Assembly: GCA_030789695.1 (NCBI GenBank)
Contig: CM061132.1
Location: 153,494,817-153,558,816, forward strand
Direction: 5' to 3'
Source of the DNA: Scilla litardierei
Lineage: Eukaryota; Streptophyta; Magnoliopsida; Asparagales; Asparagaceae
Length of the DNA stretch: 64,000 bases
The notes beneath the pieces were generated by a model that searched no databases, had not been told where the DNA came from, and saw only the letters and a program-made list of their open reading frames with translations. This document shows positions 35,968-47,233 of this stretch, one piece after another. Each line of letters begins with the position of its first letter. The first letter of the stretch is position 1. The translations under genes and the position numbers were made by a program.

Positions 35968-36721
35968 CCTCGCTACACATTCAAACGTCAGGTCGAAATC
36001 GTACTTGTGTGCAGTGTTTTGCATAATTACATCCAAATGGAAGATCCACATGACCCCCATCTAACTGAAGATGGAGATGGGGTTGAGGAGGCTGTAGATG
36101 GTATCGATGACCTTAATGATGATGTTGTGGATCTGTCCCAACAGGTGCCCGTTCGTTAACAAACCGAACAACGTGATCAATGGAAAATGCGTAGGGAGCA
36201 GATAGCTTGGGATATGTGGGTGGACTTCTGTAACAAAAATAATAACGGGAACACTCTAGAGCATGGGCTATGAGGGGGTCGGCGTATATTATTGCCTCCT
36301 ATGACTGAACATTTTATTCTTGTATCATACATATTGCATTAGTGTTGCTTTGTTGCTTGGCCCAAATTTTTTCATGCCTTTGCTTATCCACTATTTGCTT
36401 GACACTTAAGCCATTTTATCCGTCAGATTGCAGTATAGGTTCATGTTATATGAAGGTTGGATGTTTATTGCCACAACGTTGCATTTTAAAATTAATTTGA
36501 TTGATGTTTAATTTGATTGATGTTGTAGGGATGGAAGGCTCGTCAAACGCTGGTCAGGGGGGGTGACCCAAACCGGCATGGGAGTGATCCCAATCTACCA
36601 AGCTATGATAATGTATACGGGACACAATGGGTAGAAGCTGACAGAATGGTTGATCCCATTGTCAACCGACCAATTCCCAAGAGGATGCAAACGATTCCAT
36701 ATCCCATGCATGGCTTCCAAG

Positions 36722-37479
36722 TGTTGGAATTAATGGCTCTTTTAGCCATTTGTTCACTCCCATTTTTTCTTTTGTTTTTTTTGTCCCACATTGCTTGGGC
36801 AATATGCCTTGGATGTGTTTATTAAGGGAGCCGTAGAGACTTGGGGTGTGCCCCAAGGGGTACGACTCTTTTGTGAACGGGCGAGAACGCACACAACCAC
36901 CACACACTCGCGCGCTCGCCACACCATGCTGTGCCGTGCCATGTGTGTTGTGTTGTGCACGCGCATTCCTTTTTTTTGGATGGCGCGACTTTCCTTTTTT
37001 GGCCCCATGCAGATTCATTGCGTTAATTGGCTTTGATTGAGCCATTAACTTTCCATGTTTATTGCGTCCATTAAATGTGTTGTTTATTACGTGTTAATGA
37101 AGACGTTTTGCATTCCATTCATTGCAGCACTTTATTACGCAACCCTTTGAAATTCTGTAACAGTTTTTGTTACCTCATATAAATTTACCAGGCCTCATTC
37201 CTGATAGGATTACAATGTATTTTTTCCTCTCTTGATCTCCCACTCCTGGATACTGTTGTGCAATCTCCAAAGCTTCTGGCCGCGAGTGGACGCGTTCAGG
37301 GGCTGTTGTGTTAACCTTGGGGAGCAACCGGCAATTTCGATTACCACCGAGTTCGGGCCGTAATTGTTTTCAAGGCAGTGGTCATTCCACGGCACATCGT
37401 TTCATTCCTGATAAGTTCTCTTTACCTTCAATCTTTCTACGCTTGAGCCATAGTCAATTCCGACCTTTTATATCTTACA
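36722..37479 (+). repeat. 5' LTR of the gene-capturing copia (758 bp)
   Basis: Begins TGTTGGAATT and ends TATCTTACA. Includes a CpG-rich 'cacacacaaccaccacacactcgcgc' block near 36890. Around 22 differences to the 3' LTR were counted by eye. Confidence 0.9.
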
Positions 37480-37683
37480 ATTTGAAAACAATTATATGTT
37501 TGGTATTACTATGGTTAGAATGAAATTAATTTGCTGATTTAAATTTATTTTCTGTATTTTTTCTCCTGATGCTGATTAGGCTAAATGACTGCTTGTTCTA
37601 CTCCTTGATGAAAGGGTAGCATAACAGTCTGTTTGTAGACCTGATTCGGTTACAATTACAACTCACATTTTTGTTTGCTCTCA

Positions 37684-38055
37684 GTTACTAGATTCAAGCC
37701 ATGGACAAGGGCTTCATTGTGATGCTATCAAAAGAGGGTTGGATTCTAATCTATTTGTGTGCAATGCTCTACTTGGTATGTACCAAAATGTAATTTATTA
37801 AATGATGCGCTGAAAGAGTTTGAGCTGATGGAAACTCGTGATGGAGTAAGCTGGACAAGCATCCTTTCTGGGTGCATTCAGAATGGGAATTACAAACTAG
37901 GATTCAAATTATTGACTGAAATGAAGCTCACCGGAGTGAAACTGGATGTGGCTACCATTCTAAGCATCCTGCCTGCATGTTCCCTCCTGGCAGCAAAAAG
38001 ACATGGCAAGGAGATCCATGGGTGCAGTCTAAGACTTGGTTTAGAGCATCATTAG
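37684..38055 (+). pseudogene. Captured fragment of a PLS-type pentatricopeptide repeat (PPR) gene
   Basis: PPR proteins bind organelle RNAs. The fragment covers about three repeats, with L/S-motif landmarks such as 'HCDAIKRGLDSNLFVCNALL', 'RDGVSWTSILSG', 'TILSILPACS' and 'GKEIHG'. A frameshift lies around 37785 and a stop at 38053. Start, end and any DYW domain are absent. It sits inside a copia element between 5' LTR and pol, so it is cargo, not a local gene. The donor gene is unknown. Confidence 0.85.
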
Positions 38056-38099
38056 CTAGGATTTTTTTAATCTCTACTTTTAAGCCTGATATGTTTTCA

Positions 38100-38580
38100 A
38101 CCATTTCCTCTCACTCTCGCTCGGGAAAAGGATAAAATGAAGAAAATGAAGAAGCAAGGGCGAACAGCCACGAAATCTCTCTCTAAACCGATCTCCCTCC
38201 TCTCACCTCTCCCAAATTCTTCGATCAATTGAGCCCCCAAGAAAACCCTAGGTCCCAGCCCCCTCCTCGGATCGCCGGCGAGCACCTCGAAGGCCCCGTC
38301 GACGATCTCTGATCTCAGAGATCTGGCCAACTCCAATATGGAAGGGCTCAAGAGGTACCTTGATCTGTCCCATTCCGAGGTCCTCAATGAGGCAGAAGCT
38401 TCGAAGACATGGATCGCCAAGCGGTTCAAGGTAATTTCGATGGAATCTCTCTTTTACCTCCGACTGCAGGGGTTTTTGAATTATTATAGGCTCAGATCCG
38501 AAGAATTCGATGAGAATTGCTGTTATTTCGTAAAACTCTCCAGTTTTTGAGATTACTTGAAGAGATTTCTGCTTATAGTT
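38100..38580 (+). pseudogene. Captured 5' UTR, first exon and intron start of an unrecognised host gene
   Basis: A CT-rich leader with 'aaaccctagg' is followed by ATG at 38338 and 31 codons, ending at a consensus donor (TTCAAG|GTAATT, 38430/38431) and intron-like AT-rich DNA. Codons are rich in Lys, Glu and Ala with an amphipathic look. I do not recognise the protein. The retained donor and apparent intron indicate capture from genomic DNA or unspliced RNA. Confidence 0.55.
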
Positions 38581-38869
38581 CTACATTTTCTCTTTATTTG
38601 ATGCATTGCATTCTGATTGCTTGCATAGATTGCAGTTCTGTGTTAAATATCGGAGCAATTGAAGTGTGACTAGTTTTTTGTTTGTGTAGAAGTGAATGTT
38701 TTTAGGAATACATACATGAAACTATGGAATTTGAGTAGCTCTGTGTTAAAATCGGATAAATCTAATGCTGATCCTCTTAATTCCATGCTAATGAGGTTAT
38801 AACTGAGGCACATCAATTGCTGGTTGAAATCTATTTCCAACAGTTGAAATTTTTGGGGTGAAACATTAT

Positions 38870-40330
38870 TCTATGTTGATGATTACTCTATGTTCACTAG
38901 GGTGTACCTTCTTAAATCTAAATATTATGCAGAAGAAATGTTTATTAAAAACAATGCCGAAGCAGAAACCCGACTTGATAAGAATATCAACAAAGTTAGG
39001 CCTAACAGAGGTGGAGAATATAGTACCAACATCCTAAAAAGACTATTGTGATAAGAATGTGATTAGTTTAGTGCCACTTCTTACCGCAACAAAATGGTAT
39101 AGATGAACGGAAAGACCGTACCTTGAAGGAAATGATGATTGCTAGACTTTTGAATTCAGAGATGTCTGATGATATGTGGGGGGGAAGCTGTTCTTTCGGC
39201 ATATCATATTCTTAACCATGTACCTATAAGAAACTAGACTAGACACCTTATGAGATGTGGAAAGGTTATACTCCCAACCTGATTTTTCTTAGAGTGTGGG
39301 GGTGTTTGGCTAAAGTAAGTCTACCCGACTTTAAGAAGTCTAACATTGGACCTAAGACCTATGACAATTTGTTCATAGATTATTCTCATCTAATGGATTT
39401 TACCCAAAAGAAAGACTTTGACTATTTCGATACTTATTCTCTTGTGACCAAGATTGCTACGATAAGAACTTTTATTGCCTTAGCTGCAATTCATGAGTTA
39501 GTTGTACATCAAATGGTTGTCAAAACAACTTTTTTAAATGATGACCTAGAGGAAGAAATTTATATGTCCCAACCAAAGGGATTTGCGATTGTTGGTCAAG
39601 AGAATAAGATATGCAAACTTAGAAAATCTCTATATGGTCTTAAGCAAGCACCTAAGCAACGATATGAGAAATTCAATAGCACTTTAGTAATGAATGGCTA
39701 TATTGTGAATACCTCTGATTCCTATGTTTATTCTAAACTTATAGGATCAGATTGTGTGATTATATGCCTATATGTAGATAACATGTTGATTTTCGGAAAC
39801 AATCTGGATGTTGTGAAAGATACCAAGAATTTCTTGTCATCTCAATTTGAGATTAAAGATCTAGGAGAAGCAGATGTTTTTAGGAGTTAGAGTTATTAGA
39901 AACTCTGGTGGCATCTCCTTGAGTCAATCTCATTACGTTGAAAAAATGCTGAAGAAGTTCAACTAGTGGTTTTATACTCTCTTTGGGTGGATGTGCTATA
40001 TCTTGGAAGTCTTCCAAACAGACATGTATAGCACGCTCCCCCATGGAATCTGAATTTATTGCTCTTGAGTTGGCAGGGCAAGAGGCTGAATGGCTAAGGA
40101 ACTTGTTAGCAGACGTGCCTTTGTGTGGAGGAAAAACTGCTCCAGTTTCCCTGTGTTGTGATTCTTAGGCAGCCATTGGTGTTGCTAAAAATAGTGTCTA
40201 CATCGGGAAGAAAAGACGCATTCGGATCAGGCACAGTGTGGTTAAACAACTCCTGAAAAAATGGAGTAATTTCTTTGGAATATGTAAGGTCTGAAAGAAA
40301 TCTTGCAGATCCACTAACCAAAAAATTGCT
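38870..40330 (+). pseudogene. Copia pol remnant of the gene-capturing element
   Basis: Integrase core traces (38870-39040, '..DDYSMFTRVYLLKS' and a 'GGEYS' block), the integrase C-terminal region (39255-39380), directly fused to reverse transcriptase (39480-39890: 'VVKTTFLNDDLEEEIYM', 'KSLYGLKQAPKQ'), and RNase H (39983-40330). The reverse-transcriptase active-site motif is YVDN, not YVDD. Several frameshifts and stops, plus a deletion between integrase and reverse transcriptase, make it inactive. Confidence 0.85.
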
Positions 40331-40991
40331 AAGGAAAGTGGTTCTTGATTCGTCGAGGGGGATGGGGCTAAAGCCCATGAGTTCAGGTTATATGGTTGAT
40401 ACCCAGTGTGGTCTAACGAAGCCATATGATTCCTAACAACCACTACATTTCCATCCCTATGGCGTGTGGTAGTGTTCTTTGAATCCATAGCGAAGTTTGG
40501 CGGTGCTATTGAGAAGCACTTGATGGATTCACTTTGAGACAAGTCCATAACCAGTTTTGGTGGTGCTATTGAGAAGCACTTGATGAACTTAAGCAGAGGT
40601 TGAGCTGTATGCTCTTAATGGTTTCATAACCAGTTTTGGTGGTGCTATGGAGAAGCACTTGATGAACCACCTATGTGGGTGTGAGGGTTTGGCCGCCCTC
40701 TATGAAAGACAAGGGCAGTCTTTCTAGAGCACTCACGAGACTCAAGGTGTGCACATGGCCTATAGCGCTTGTTAAGTATCGCGGAGTTTGCACAATCTCA
40801 AGGGAACAATATGTGTTGTGGGGGTCTCAACCGAACTCTAATGAGTTCAAGAGCAATTCACTCATTAAAAAGTAAGTTGTTGCCTCACTTCACTACGTAT
40901 CTATTCAATCGAAAGACATTGATACTTAAGTATTCATCCCTCTTTACCCATGAACTTTCTCATCTCTTTCTTGAGCCATTAAGTGGGGGAT

Positions 40992-41747
40992 TGTTGGAAT
41001 TAATGGCTCTTTTAGCCATTTGTTCACTCCCATTTTTCCTTTTGTTTTTTTTGTCCCACATTGCTTGGGCAATATGCCTTGGATGTGTTTATTAAGGGAG
41101 CCATAGAGACTTGGGGTGTGCCCCAAGGGGTACGACTCTTTTGTGAACAGGCGAGAACGCACACAACCACCACACACGCGCGCGCTCGCCACGCCATGCT
41201 GTGCCGTGCCATGTGTGTTGTGTTGTGCACGCGCATTCCTTTTTTTGGATGGCGCGACTTTCCTTTTTTGGCCCATGCAGATTCATTGCGTTAATTGGCT
41301 TTGATTGAGCCATTAACTTTCCATGTTTATTGTGTCCATTAAATGTGTTGTTTATTACGTGTTAATGAAGACGTTTTGCATTCCATTCATTGCAGCACTT
41401 TATTACGCGACCCTTTGAAATTCTGTAACAGTTTTTGTTACCTCATATAGATTTACCAGGCCTCATTCCTGATAGGATTACAATGTATTTTTTCCTCTCT
41501 TGATCTCCCACTCCTAGATACTGTTGTGCAATCTCCAAAGCTTCTGGTCGCGAGTGGACACGTTCAGGGGCTGTTGTGTTAACCTTGGAGAGCAACCGAC
41601 AATTCCGATTACCACCGAGGTCGGGCCGTAATTATTTTCAAGGCAGTGGTCATTCCACGGCACAACGTTTCATTCCTGATAAGTTCTCTTTACCTTCAAT
41701 CTTTCTACGCTTGAGCCATAGTCAATTCTGACCTTTTATATCTTACA
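40992..41747 (+). repeat. 3' LTR of the gene-capturing copia (756 bp)
   Basis: Starts TGTTGGAATT immediately after the polypurine tract (aagtgggggat) and ends at TCTTACA before the ccaag duplication. Confidence 0.9.
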
Positions 41748-42350
41748 CCAAGCAGGTGGGCTTGTGTACCCGTCAGATGGGCATGGCATGGGATATCCCC
41801 AATATCCAAATTACAACATTCCCATGTAGATGCCATCACCGCCTGGAATGTGGTTTATGAATATGCTGCAAGGGGGAGAGCCACCCTCGTACAGAAGCCC
41901 AGCTTCCCCACCTGCATTCGCTATGCCTACGCCACTTAGTGGAAATGAACGAACACCCGGCAGTGTATCTTCTAGAAGTCGAGCCGGCGAAGCGAAGATG
42001 CAGACTGGTCTGTTTCAAGCCCACGTAAGAAGTCGAAGCAGCCTGCATCTTCAACACAACAGAACAAACTTTGGACGAATGAGTACGATGAAACCCTCAT
42101 TCCTTTCCTTGCTGAGCTTGCACATCAGGGGTATAAAGCCGATAAGAGTTTTAAAAATACAGCCCTCAATGCTGACGCACCGAAAATAAATAACATCCAT
42201 GGGACTTCATTCTCTAGCGTTAATGTGAAGAATCACATGAAATCGTTGAGGAGACGGCTCAAAGACGTAAGGGCGTGCATGGATCTTAGCGGAGCCGGAT
42301 GGGATGTGGAGAGTAAGGTCATTACGCTTGATCCCGAAACGTATGATACA

Positions 42351-43906
42351 TGAAAACACCCTAGAGGGGGGTGAATAGGGTGTGTGGCACAAATTTAAAA
42401 ATAATCACAAACACAGAGATAATCAGACACAGATATTTTTTAACGGAGTGGCTCCCCGCCAAAACTCCGACCCCAAGACCTATGAGGATTTCACTTAATA
42501 AAACCGATCACACTTATGGGTAGTGATCTCAACGTACACAAATATAGTTCAAGAGTTAAAGCGCAGAGATAGCTTCAGAGTAAAGCTATTCTTAATACAA
42601 TCTAACAACTAAAACAGATTCAAATAGCTTTAATACTGCAGTGAAAAATCAGAGAGATATCACCGTGATGAAGTTTGTGAGATCGTGATTGCGTGGGCGC
42701 AAACGGTTCGCTAATCCGATGTTTGGATTGGAAGATACAGTCTTCGGAAGATGCTTGCGTGAATCTGAATTCTGTAGTGGCTGATCTGTAGAAAAACGCC
42801 CGAACTGTATATAATTCTGAGAACTGAGCAAAGGAGTCTATCACCGTTGCGAAGGGCATGAAGATGTGGTTGCGTGGACGCAAACGGCTCGTCGATCCGA
42901 CGTTTGGATCAGGAGATATGAGCGTACGAAGTCGGATGCGCGATCAAGACAGATTTGTAGACGTTGAATGCTTGAACTTGCTTGAAGAACCCCTTTGCCG
43001 TAAAGCACCTCTTGTGGATGATGTTCTGAAAGCTGCTTCTGATTTTTCGGCCTCTATCTTCTTCGAAATCACATTTGGCAAGAGGAAATTGGCCGAAATA
43101 ATTGCAAGGCGCCCCAAAAATAACGCTCATGTGAAAGGGATCTCAGGTGCGTGACTTGTACAGCCGCCCAAAGGAAAGAACAGGCTGAGCAAAAAAAATT
43201 ATTTTTTGCATTCTCTCCGAAGCAAAAATAAATACCCTTCCTTGAGTTGTGTTAGGTTGAAGCAACCAGAAATCTCACGGTTTAAGGGGATTTTAATAAG
43301 AGCAAAAAAATGATTATTGAAGAGCACTAAACTCACGGCCTGCTGTGTATCATTTCAAGGATTAAAAAAAAACCAACAGAATTGGGATGCACATGATTTT
43401 GAATGTGAAAGGGGATTTAATTTTTTTGATTTTGTTTTATCTCTTGACAGCATGTGCAAAAGAGTTAGTCATCAAAAAAAAACTTGTGGCAGCAATGTGT
43501 GCGTCCCTTTGAAATTTGGTTGGTTTGTTAAAAAAAAGATGCGGCAGGAAAGATTTTTTTTTGATCCGAAAGATTTTGTTGCATGAAAAAGGATTAAGCC
43601 ATTGAGGTAATTTTTGGATAGTAGTTTAAATAGGAGACCAAGTGCGATGTGTTTAGGATGAGAACATGGAGTTTGAATTCAAGTGGAAAATCCCTTGAAT
43701 GTCCAATCGGTTACTTGACCAATTCAAGTCTTCATTTGAATCTCCTTTTTGCACCAATGTCCACATACTCGTTCTCTCTTGCAAACGAAATTTATTTTGC
43801 ATTTTGCTCGCTGAAATCACTTAATGAAAATTGTTAGTCACACGGTTTGTTTGTCATCATCAAAATAATATCGTACGACCTAGTTAGTAGACTAACTAGG
43901 CCAACA
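42351..43906 (-). mobile_element. Solo LTR of SIRE type (1556 bp), 5-bp target duplication
   Basis: Flanked by ataca (42346-42350, 43907-43911). On the minus strand it begins TGTTGGCCTAG, carries TTTTGATGATGACAAAC about 40 bp in, and ends ttcaccccccctctag-like then TTTTCA. It splits the Harbinger Myb-like gene within the last codons of a predicted exon. A repeated 'gcgtgggcgcaaacggttcg' block (about 42692 and 42872) lies in its 3' part. Confidence 0.88.
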
Positions 43907-44699
43907 ATACATGGGCGGCGGTAATTACTTATACCTTATAGATATGCTATGTGATACTACATTAAATATAGCTTTGTATACCTGTTATCATATTTGATAT
44001 TCTAATTGTTCAGGCTAACCATCGGCTGCGGGCTTATGTGAATCATCCACTTCCATGATATGACAATCTTGTTATCGTCATTGGTGATGACGCTGCGCAT
44101 GGAGATTTAGCAATGGGTATTTTTGAAAGGTTTGGTGGAGAGTTTCATGAAGGCGAAGGCGAGGGAGAGCCCGTAAGTCAAGAGCCGATACATATAGATT
44201 CACCACCACACAATGTCACGGAAGAAATTCCCACCCAAACTTCAACCGGGCCTGCTACTCAGGGAGGGCCAAGTCAGTCAAACCCACATGCGATGGGTAA
44301 AGAGAAACATCGCAGACGGGGCATGGTTCAAGATCCCGACATCATGCGGGAAATATCAAAAAATATGAAAGAGGTCGCGGATGCTATAAGGTCCGCACAC
44401 TCACATTGGACTGAACCGCTTGCCCAGCTTGTCTACGAGTTTACCGAGTATAACCCGAGTATATTGTTTAAGGTCTTTAAGGCCCTTCGCAAGGATGAGA
44501 TGGAGGCACGAAGCTTTTTGGCTTTGCCTCAAGCGGCTAGGAAAATGATGATAGAAGAGATAGTTGCGTGGTTTGATTTGGACTAAGAGTCTAGCTGGCC
44601 GGGATGGGAAGATGTTTGTGTGGTGACGATGTTATGTTGGTGGAGATTAGAAGGGGGTTGGAAAAGGATTCAATTTGTGTTTTTGTGTTGTTCTTGTTT

Positions 44700-46390
44700 G
44701 CTCAATGATTCAGATTTAAGGGGCATTGCTCCAGGTTCTACATTGTGTGTATGGCTTGTTAATTTTGGGACATGGAAGCAGATTTTTGGGGCTTTACTCC
44801 AGGTTGTAGTTTGGGTGTCTGGGTTGGTAATTTTTGTTCATGTTATCAGATTTATGGGGCTTTGCTCCAGGTAGCTGTGTGTGTTTATGAGGTTGTTGGT
44901 TTTTGGTTCATGGTATCATATTTTTGAGGCATTGCTCCAGGTTGCAGCATGTGTGAATGGGTTGTTAATTTTGGTTAATGTTATCAGATTTTTGTGGCTT
45001 TGCTCCAGGTTGCAGTGTGTGTTTATGTTGTTAATTTTGGATAATGGAATCAGATTTATGGGGCATTGCTCCAAGTTGCAGGAAGGGGGTATGGGTTGGT
45101 CATTTTGGTTCATGTTATCAGATTTTTGTGGCTTTGGTCCAGGTTGCTGTGTGTGTTTATGAGGGTGTTAATTTTGGTACATGTTTTCATATTTTTGGGG
45201 CATTGCTCCAGGTTGCAGCATGTGTGAATGGGTTGTTAATTTTGGCTCGTGTTTTCAGATTTTTTGGGCTTTGCTCCAGGTTGATGTGTGTTTATGAGGT
45301 TGTTAATTTTGGTTCATGGTATCATATTTTCGAGGCATTGCTCCAGGTTGCAGCATGTGTGAATGGGTTGTTAATTTTGGTTCATGTTTTCAGATTTTTT
45401 GGCTTTGCTCCAGGATGCTGTGTGTTTATGAGGTTGTTAATTTTGGTTCATGGTATCATATTTTTGAGGCATTGCTCCAGGTTGCAGCATGTGTGAATAG
45501 GTTGTTAATTTTGGTTCATGTTTTCAGATTTTTGTGGCTTTGCTCCAGGATGCTGTGTGTGTTTATGAGGTTGTTAATTTTGGTTCATGGAATCATATTT
45601 TTGAGGCATTGCTCCAGGTTGCAGCATGTGTGAATGAGTTGTTAATTTTGGTTCATGTTTTCAGATTTTTGTGGCTTTGCTCCAGGATGTTGTGTGTGTT
45701 TATGAGGTTGTTAATTTGGTTCATGGTATCATATTTTTGAGGCATTGCTCCAGGTTGCAGCATGTGTGTATGTGTTGTTAATTTTGGTTCATGTTTTCAG
45801 ATTTTTGGGGCTTTGCTCCAGGTTGCTGTGTGTGTTTATGAGGTTGATATTTTTGGTTCATGTTATTAGCTTTTTGTGGCTTTGCTCAATAATTGCAGTG
45901 TATGTTTGTGGGTTATTATATTTGGTTCATGGTATCAGATTTTTGGGTCAATGCTCGAGGTGGCATTTTGTGTTTATGTGCTTTGTAATTTTGATCATGG
46001 AATCAGATTATTTGGGCATTGCTCCAGGCTGCAGTTTGGGTGTATGTGTTGTTAATTTTGAAACATGGAATCAGATTTTTTGTGGCATTTCTCCAGGCTG
46101 CAGTTTGTTTGTTTGCCATTTTAGATTTGGATCATGGAATCTGATTTTTGTGGCATTGCTTCAGGCTGCAGCATGTGTGAATGGGTTGTTAATTTTGGAA
46201 CATGGAATCAGATTTTTATGTGGCATTGCTCCTGGCTGTAGTTTGTTTGTATGGTTGTTAAATTTGGCTCATGGAATCTGATTTTTGTGGCATTGCTCCA
46301 GGTTGCAGTTTGTTTGTATAGGTTGTTAATTTTGGATCTTGGAATCAGAATGTTGTGGCTTGCTCCAGTCATTGCTCTAGGCTGCAGATT
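44700..46390 (+). repeat. Right 69-bp tandem array of the Harbinger element (about 24 units)
   Basis: Same unit and orientation as the left array (cagatttttgtggctttgctccagg...gttgttaattttggttcatg). Spacing is 69-70 bp through most of its length. A higher-order alternation of 'atcatatttttgaggcattgctcc' and 'ttcagatttttgtggctttgctcc' units is visible from 45180 to 45800, suggesting recent 138-bp duplications. Confidence 0.9.
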
Positions 46391-46710
46391 GGTTGGCAAG
46401 GCTCCTTGTTATGGTTTACCTATAACCCAATGATGAAGATGCATATTTGATCCCTATGTCCCTCGGTTATGCATAAATAGTTGGTATTAGGCTTGATGGT
46501 TCCATTACTCCCCAATGATGTATATTCGTGAGATACATTGAAAATCATATGAAATGATATGGACGGTATGCATCGGTATATGCGATGAGCGGATGTTAAA
46601 TGAGGGGGTGATATGTGATGGAGCAACTGCCTATTACCAACTATTTATCATGATAAAATTAATTTCTTCCTGAGGGCTTATGTATGTTTTGCATACAACC
46701 AGCAATCTAG

Positions 46711-46798
46711 AGCAATGCCACAAAAATCTGATACCATGATCCAAAATTAACAACCCATAAACACATACTGCAACCTGGAGCTATGACCCAAAAACCAA
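46711..46798 (-). repeat. Single inverted 69-bp-family unit
   Basis: The reverse complement reads as one array unit plus part of a second (gctccaggttgcagtatg, gttgttaattttggatcatgg, cagatttttgtggcattgct). It lies 320 bp right of the main array in opposite orientation. Confidence 0.85.
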
Positions 46799-47233
46799 CT
46801 TATGCCCGATGATGATGAACAATAAATGCGAAAATTGACCCTATGAAAAGAAGATATATGGGTATTTGGCTGAAAGGTTCATTTATAATGAGCAACCGCC
46901 ATATGCCTTCTGCTGTTCATGCTACAAAACATGTTTACCTGAGGGCACAAGTCAAATAATTTTTATTTGACTTGTACGGACCAAGTTGGTGTGGTGCAAT
47001 TTCCGTGTGAGGATTGTTTGGTTTTCGCAAATGTTAATTTTTTAGTTTATTTCTGGGTTTTTATGGATTTATACGGTTATTCTTTGGTTTCTTCATTTGT
47101 CTGTCTCGGTTTGAGGTGTCGCTTCTTGATGCACTTCTGTATGTATCCTTGCTGCTTAAAATTGTTTTTCATTATTTATTTGTATATATGTTGCATGCCT
47201 CCGTTGTCAATCTTTATTTCTTGCAAGGTACAA

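Larger units (their letters stand above)
27830..36272 (+). pseudogene. PIF/Harbinger (HARBI1-like) DDE transposase, split by an LTR retrotransposon
   Basis: Catalyses cut-and-paste movement. Coding pieces: 27830-28335, intron 28336-28418, exon 28419-28645, intron 28646-28731, exon 28732-28945, then (after the 7-kb insertion) 35973-36272. Visible landmarks are the helix-turn-helix-like 'FLHI' region before the catalytic core, 'IDVTH' (first Asp), 'GSANDFTVL' and 'YLCDAGY' (Asp), and 'SKIESTFGILK' (catalytic Glu). The C-terminal piece ends with the family's 'REQIAWDMW' signature. Lesions are one extra G in the run 28201-28206, one extra G at 28626-28629, and a TAA at 36157-36159. The usual IDGTH motif has Val for Gly. 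The true first Met is uncertain. Confidence 0.87.
36722..41747 (+). mobile_element. Ty1/copia element with captured host-gene fragments (5026 bp)
   Basis: LTRs at 36722-37479 and 40992-41747 (about 97% identical by eye), polypurine tract aagtggggga, and a perfect target duplication ccaag (36717-36721, 41748-41752). The interior lacks gag and protease. It instead holds a pentatricopeptide-repeat gene fragment and a 5'UTR/exon/intron fragment of a second gene, followed by frameshifted integrase, reverse transcriptase and RNase H. No canonical tRNA-Met primer site follows the 5' LTR. The intact target duplication argues that the chimeric unit itself inserted. Confidence 0.85.
36531..44586 (+). 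pseudogene. Harbinger Myb/SANT-like DNA-binding protein, split by two insertions
   Basis: The accessory DNA-binding partner that helps the Harbinger transposase enter the nucleus and reach its ends. Pieces: 36531-36721, then 41753-42350, then (past the solo LTR) 43912-43917, an intron to about 44011, and a last exon to 44586. The Myb/SANT-like domain lies at about 42060-42330 (aromatic/acidic helix 'YDETLIPFLAELA', 'SSVNVKNHMKSLRRRLKD', and GWD). The C-terminal exon is acidic then helical. Lesions are a 7-G run (36557-36563) giving a frameshift, TAG at 41827, a frameshift near 42050, and TGA near 44057. Residues 44113-44586 remain open. Confidence 0.8.
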
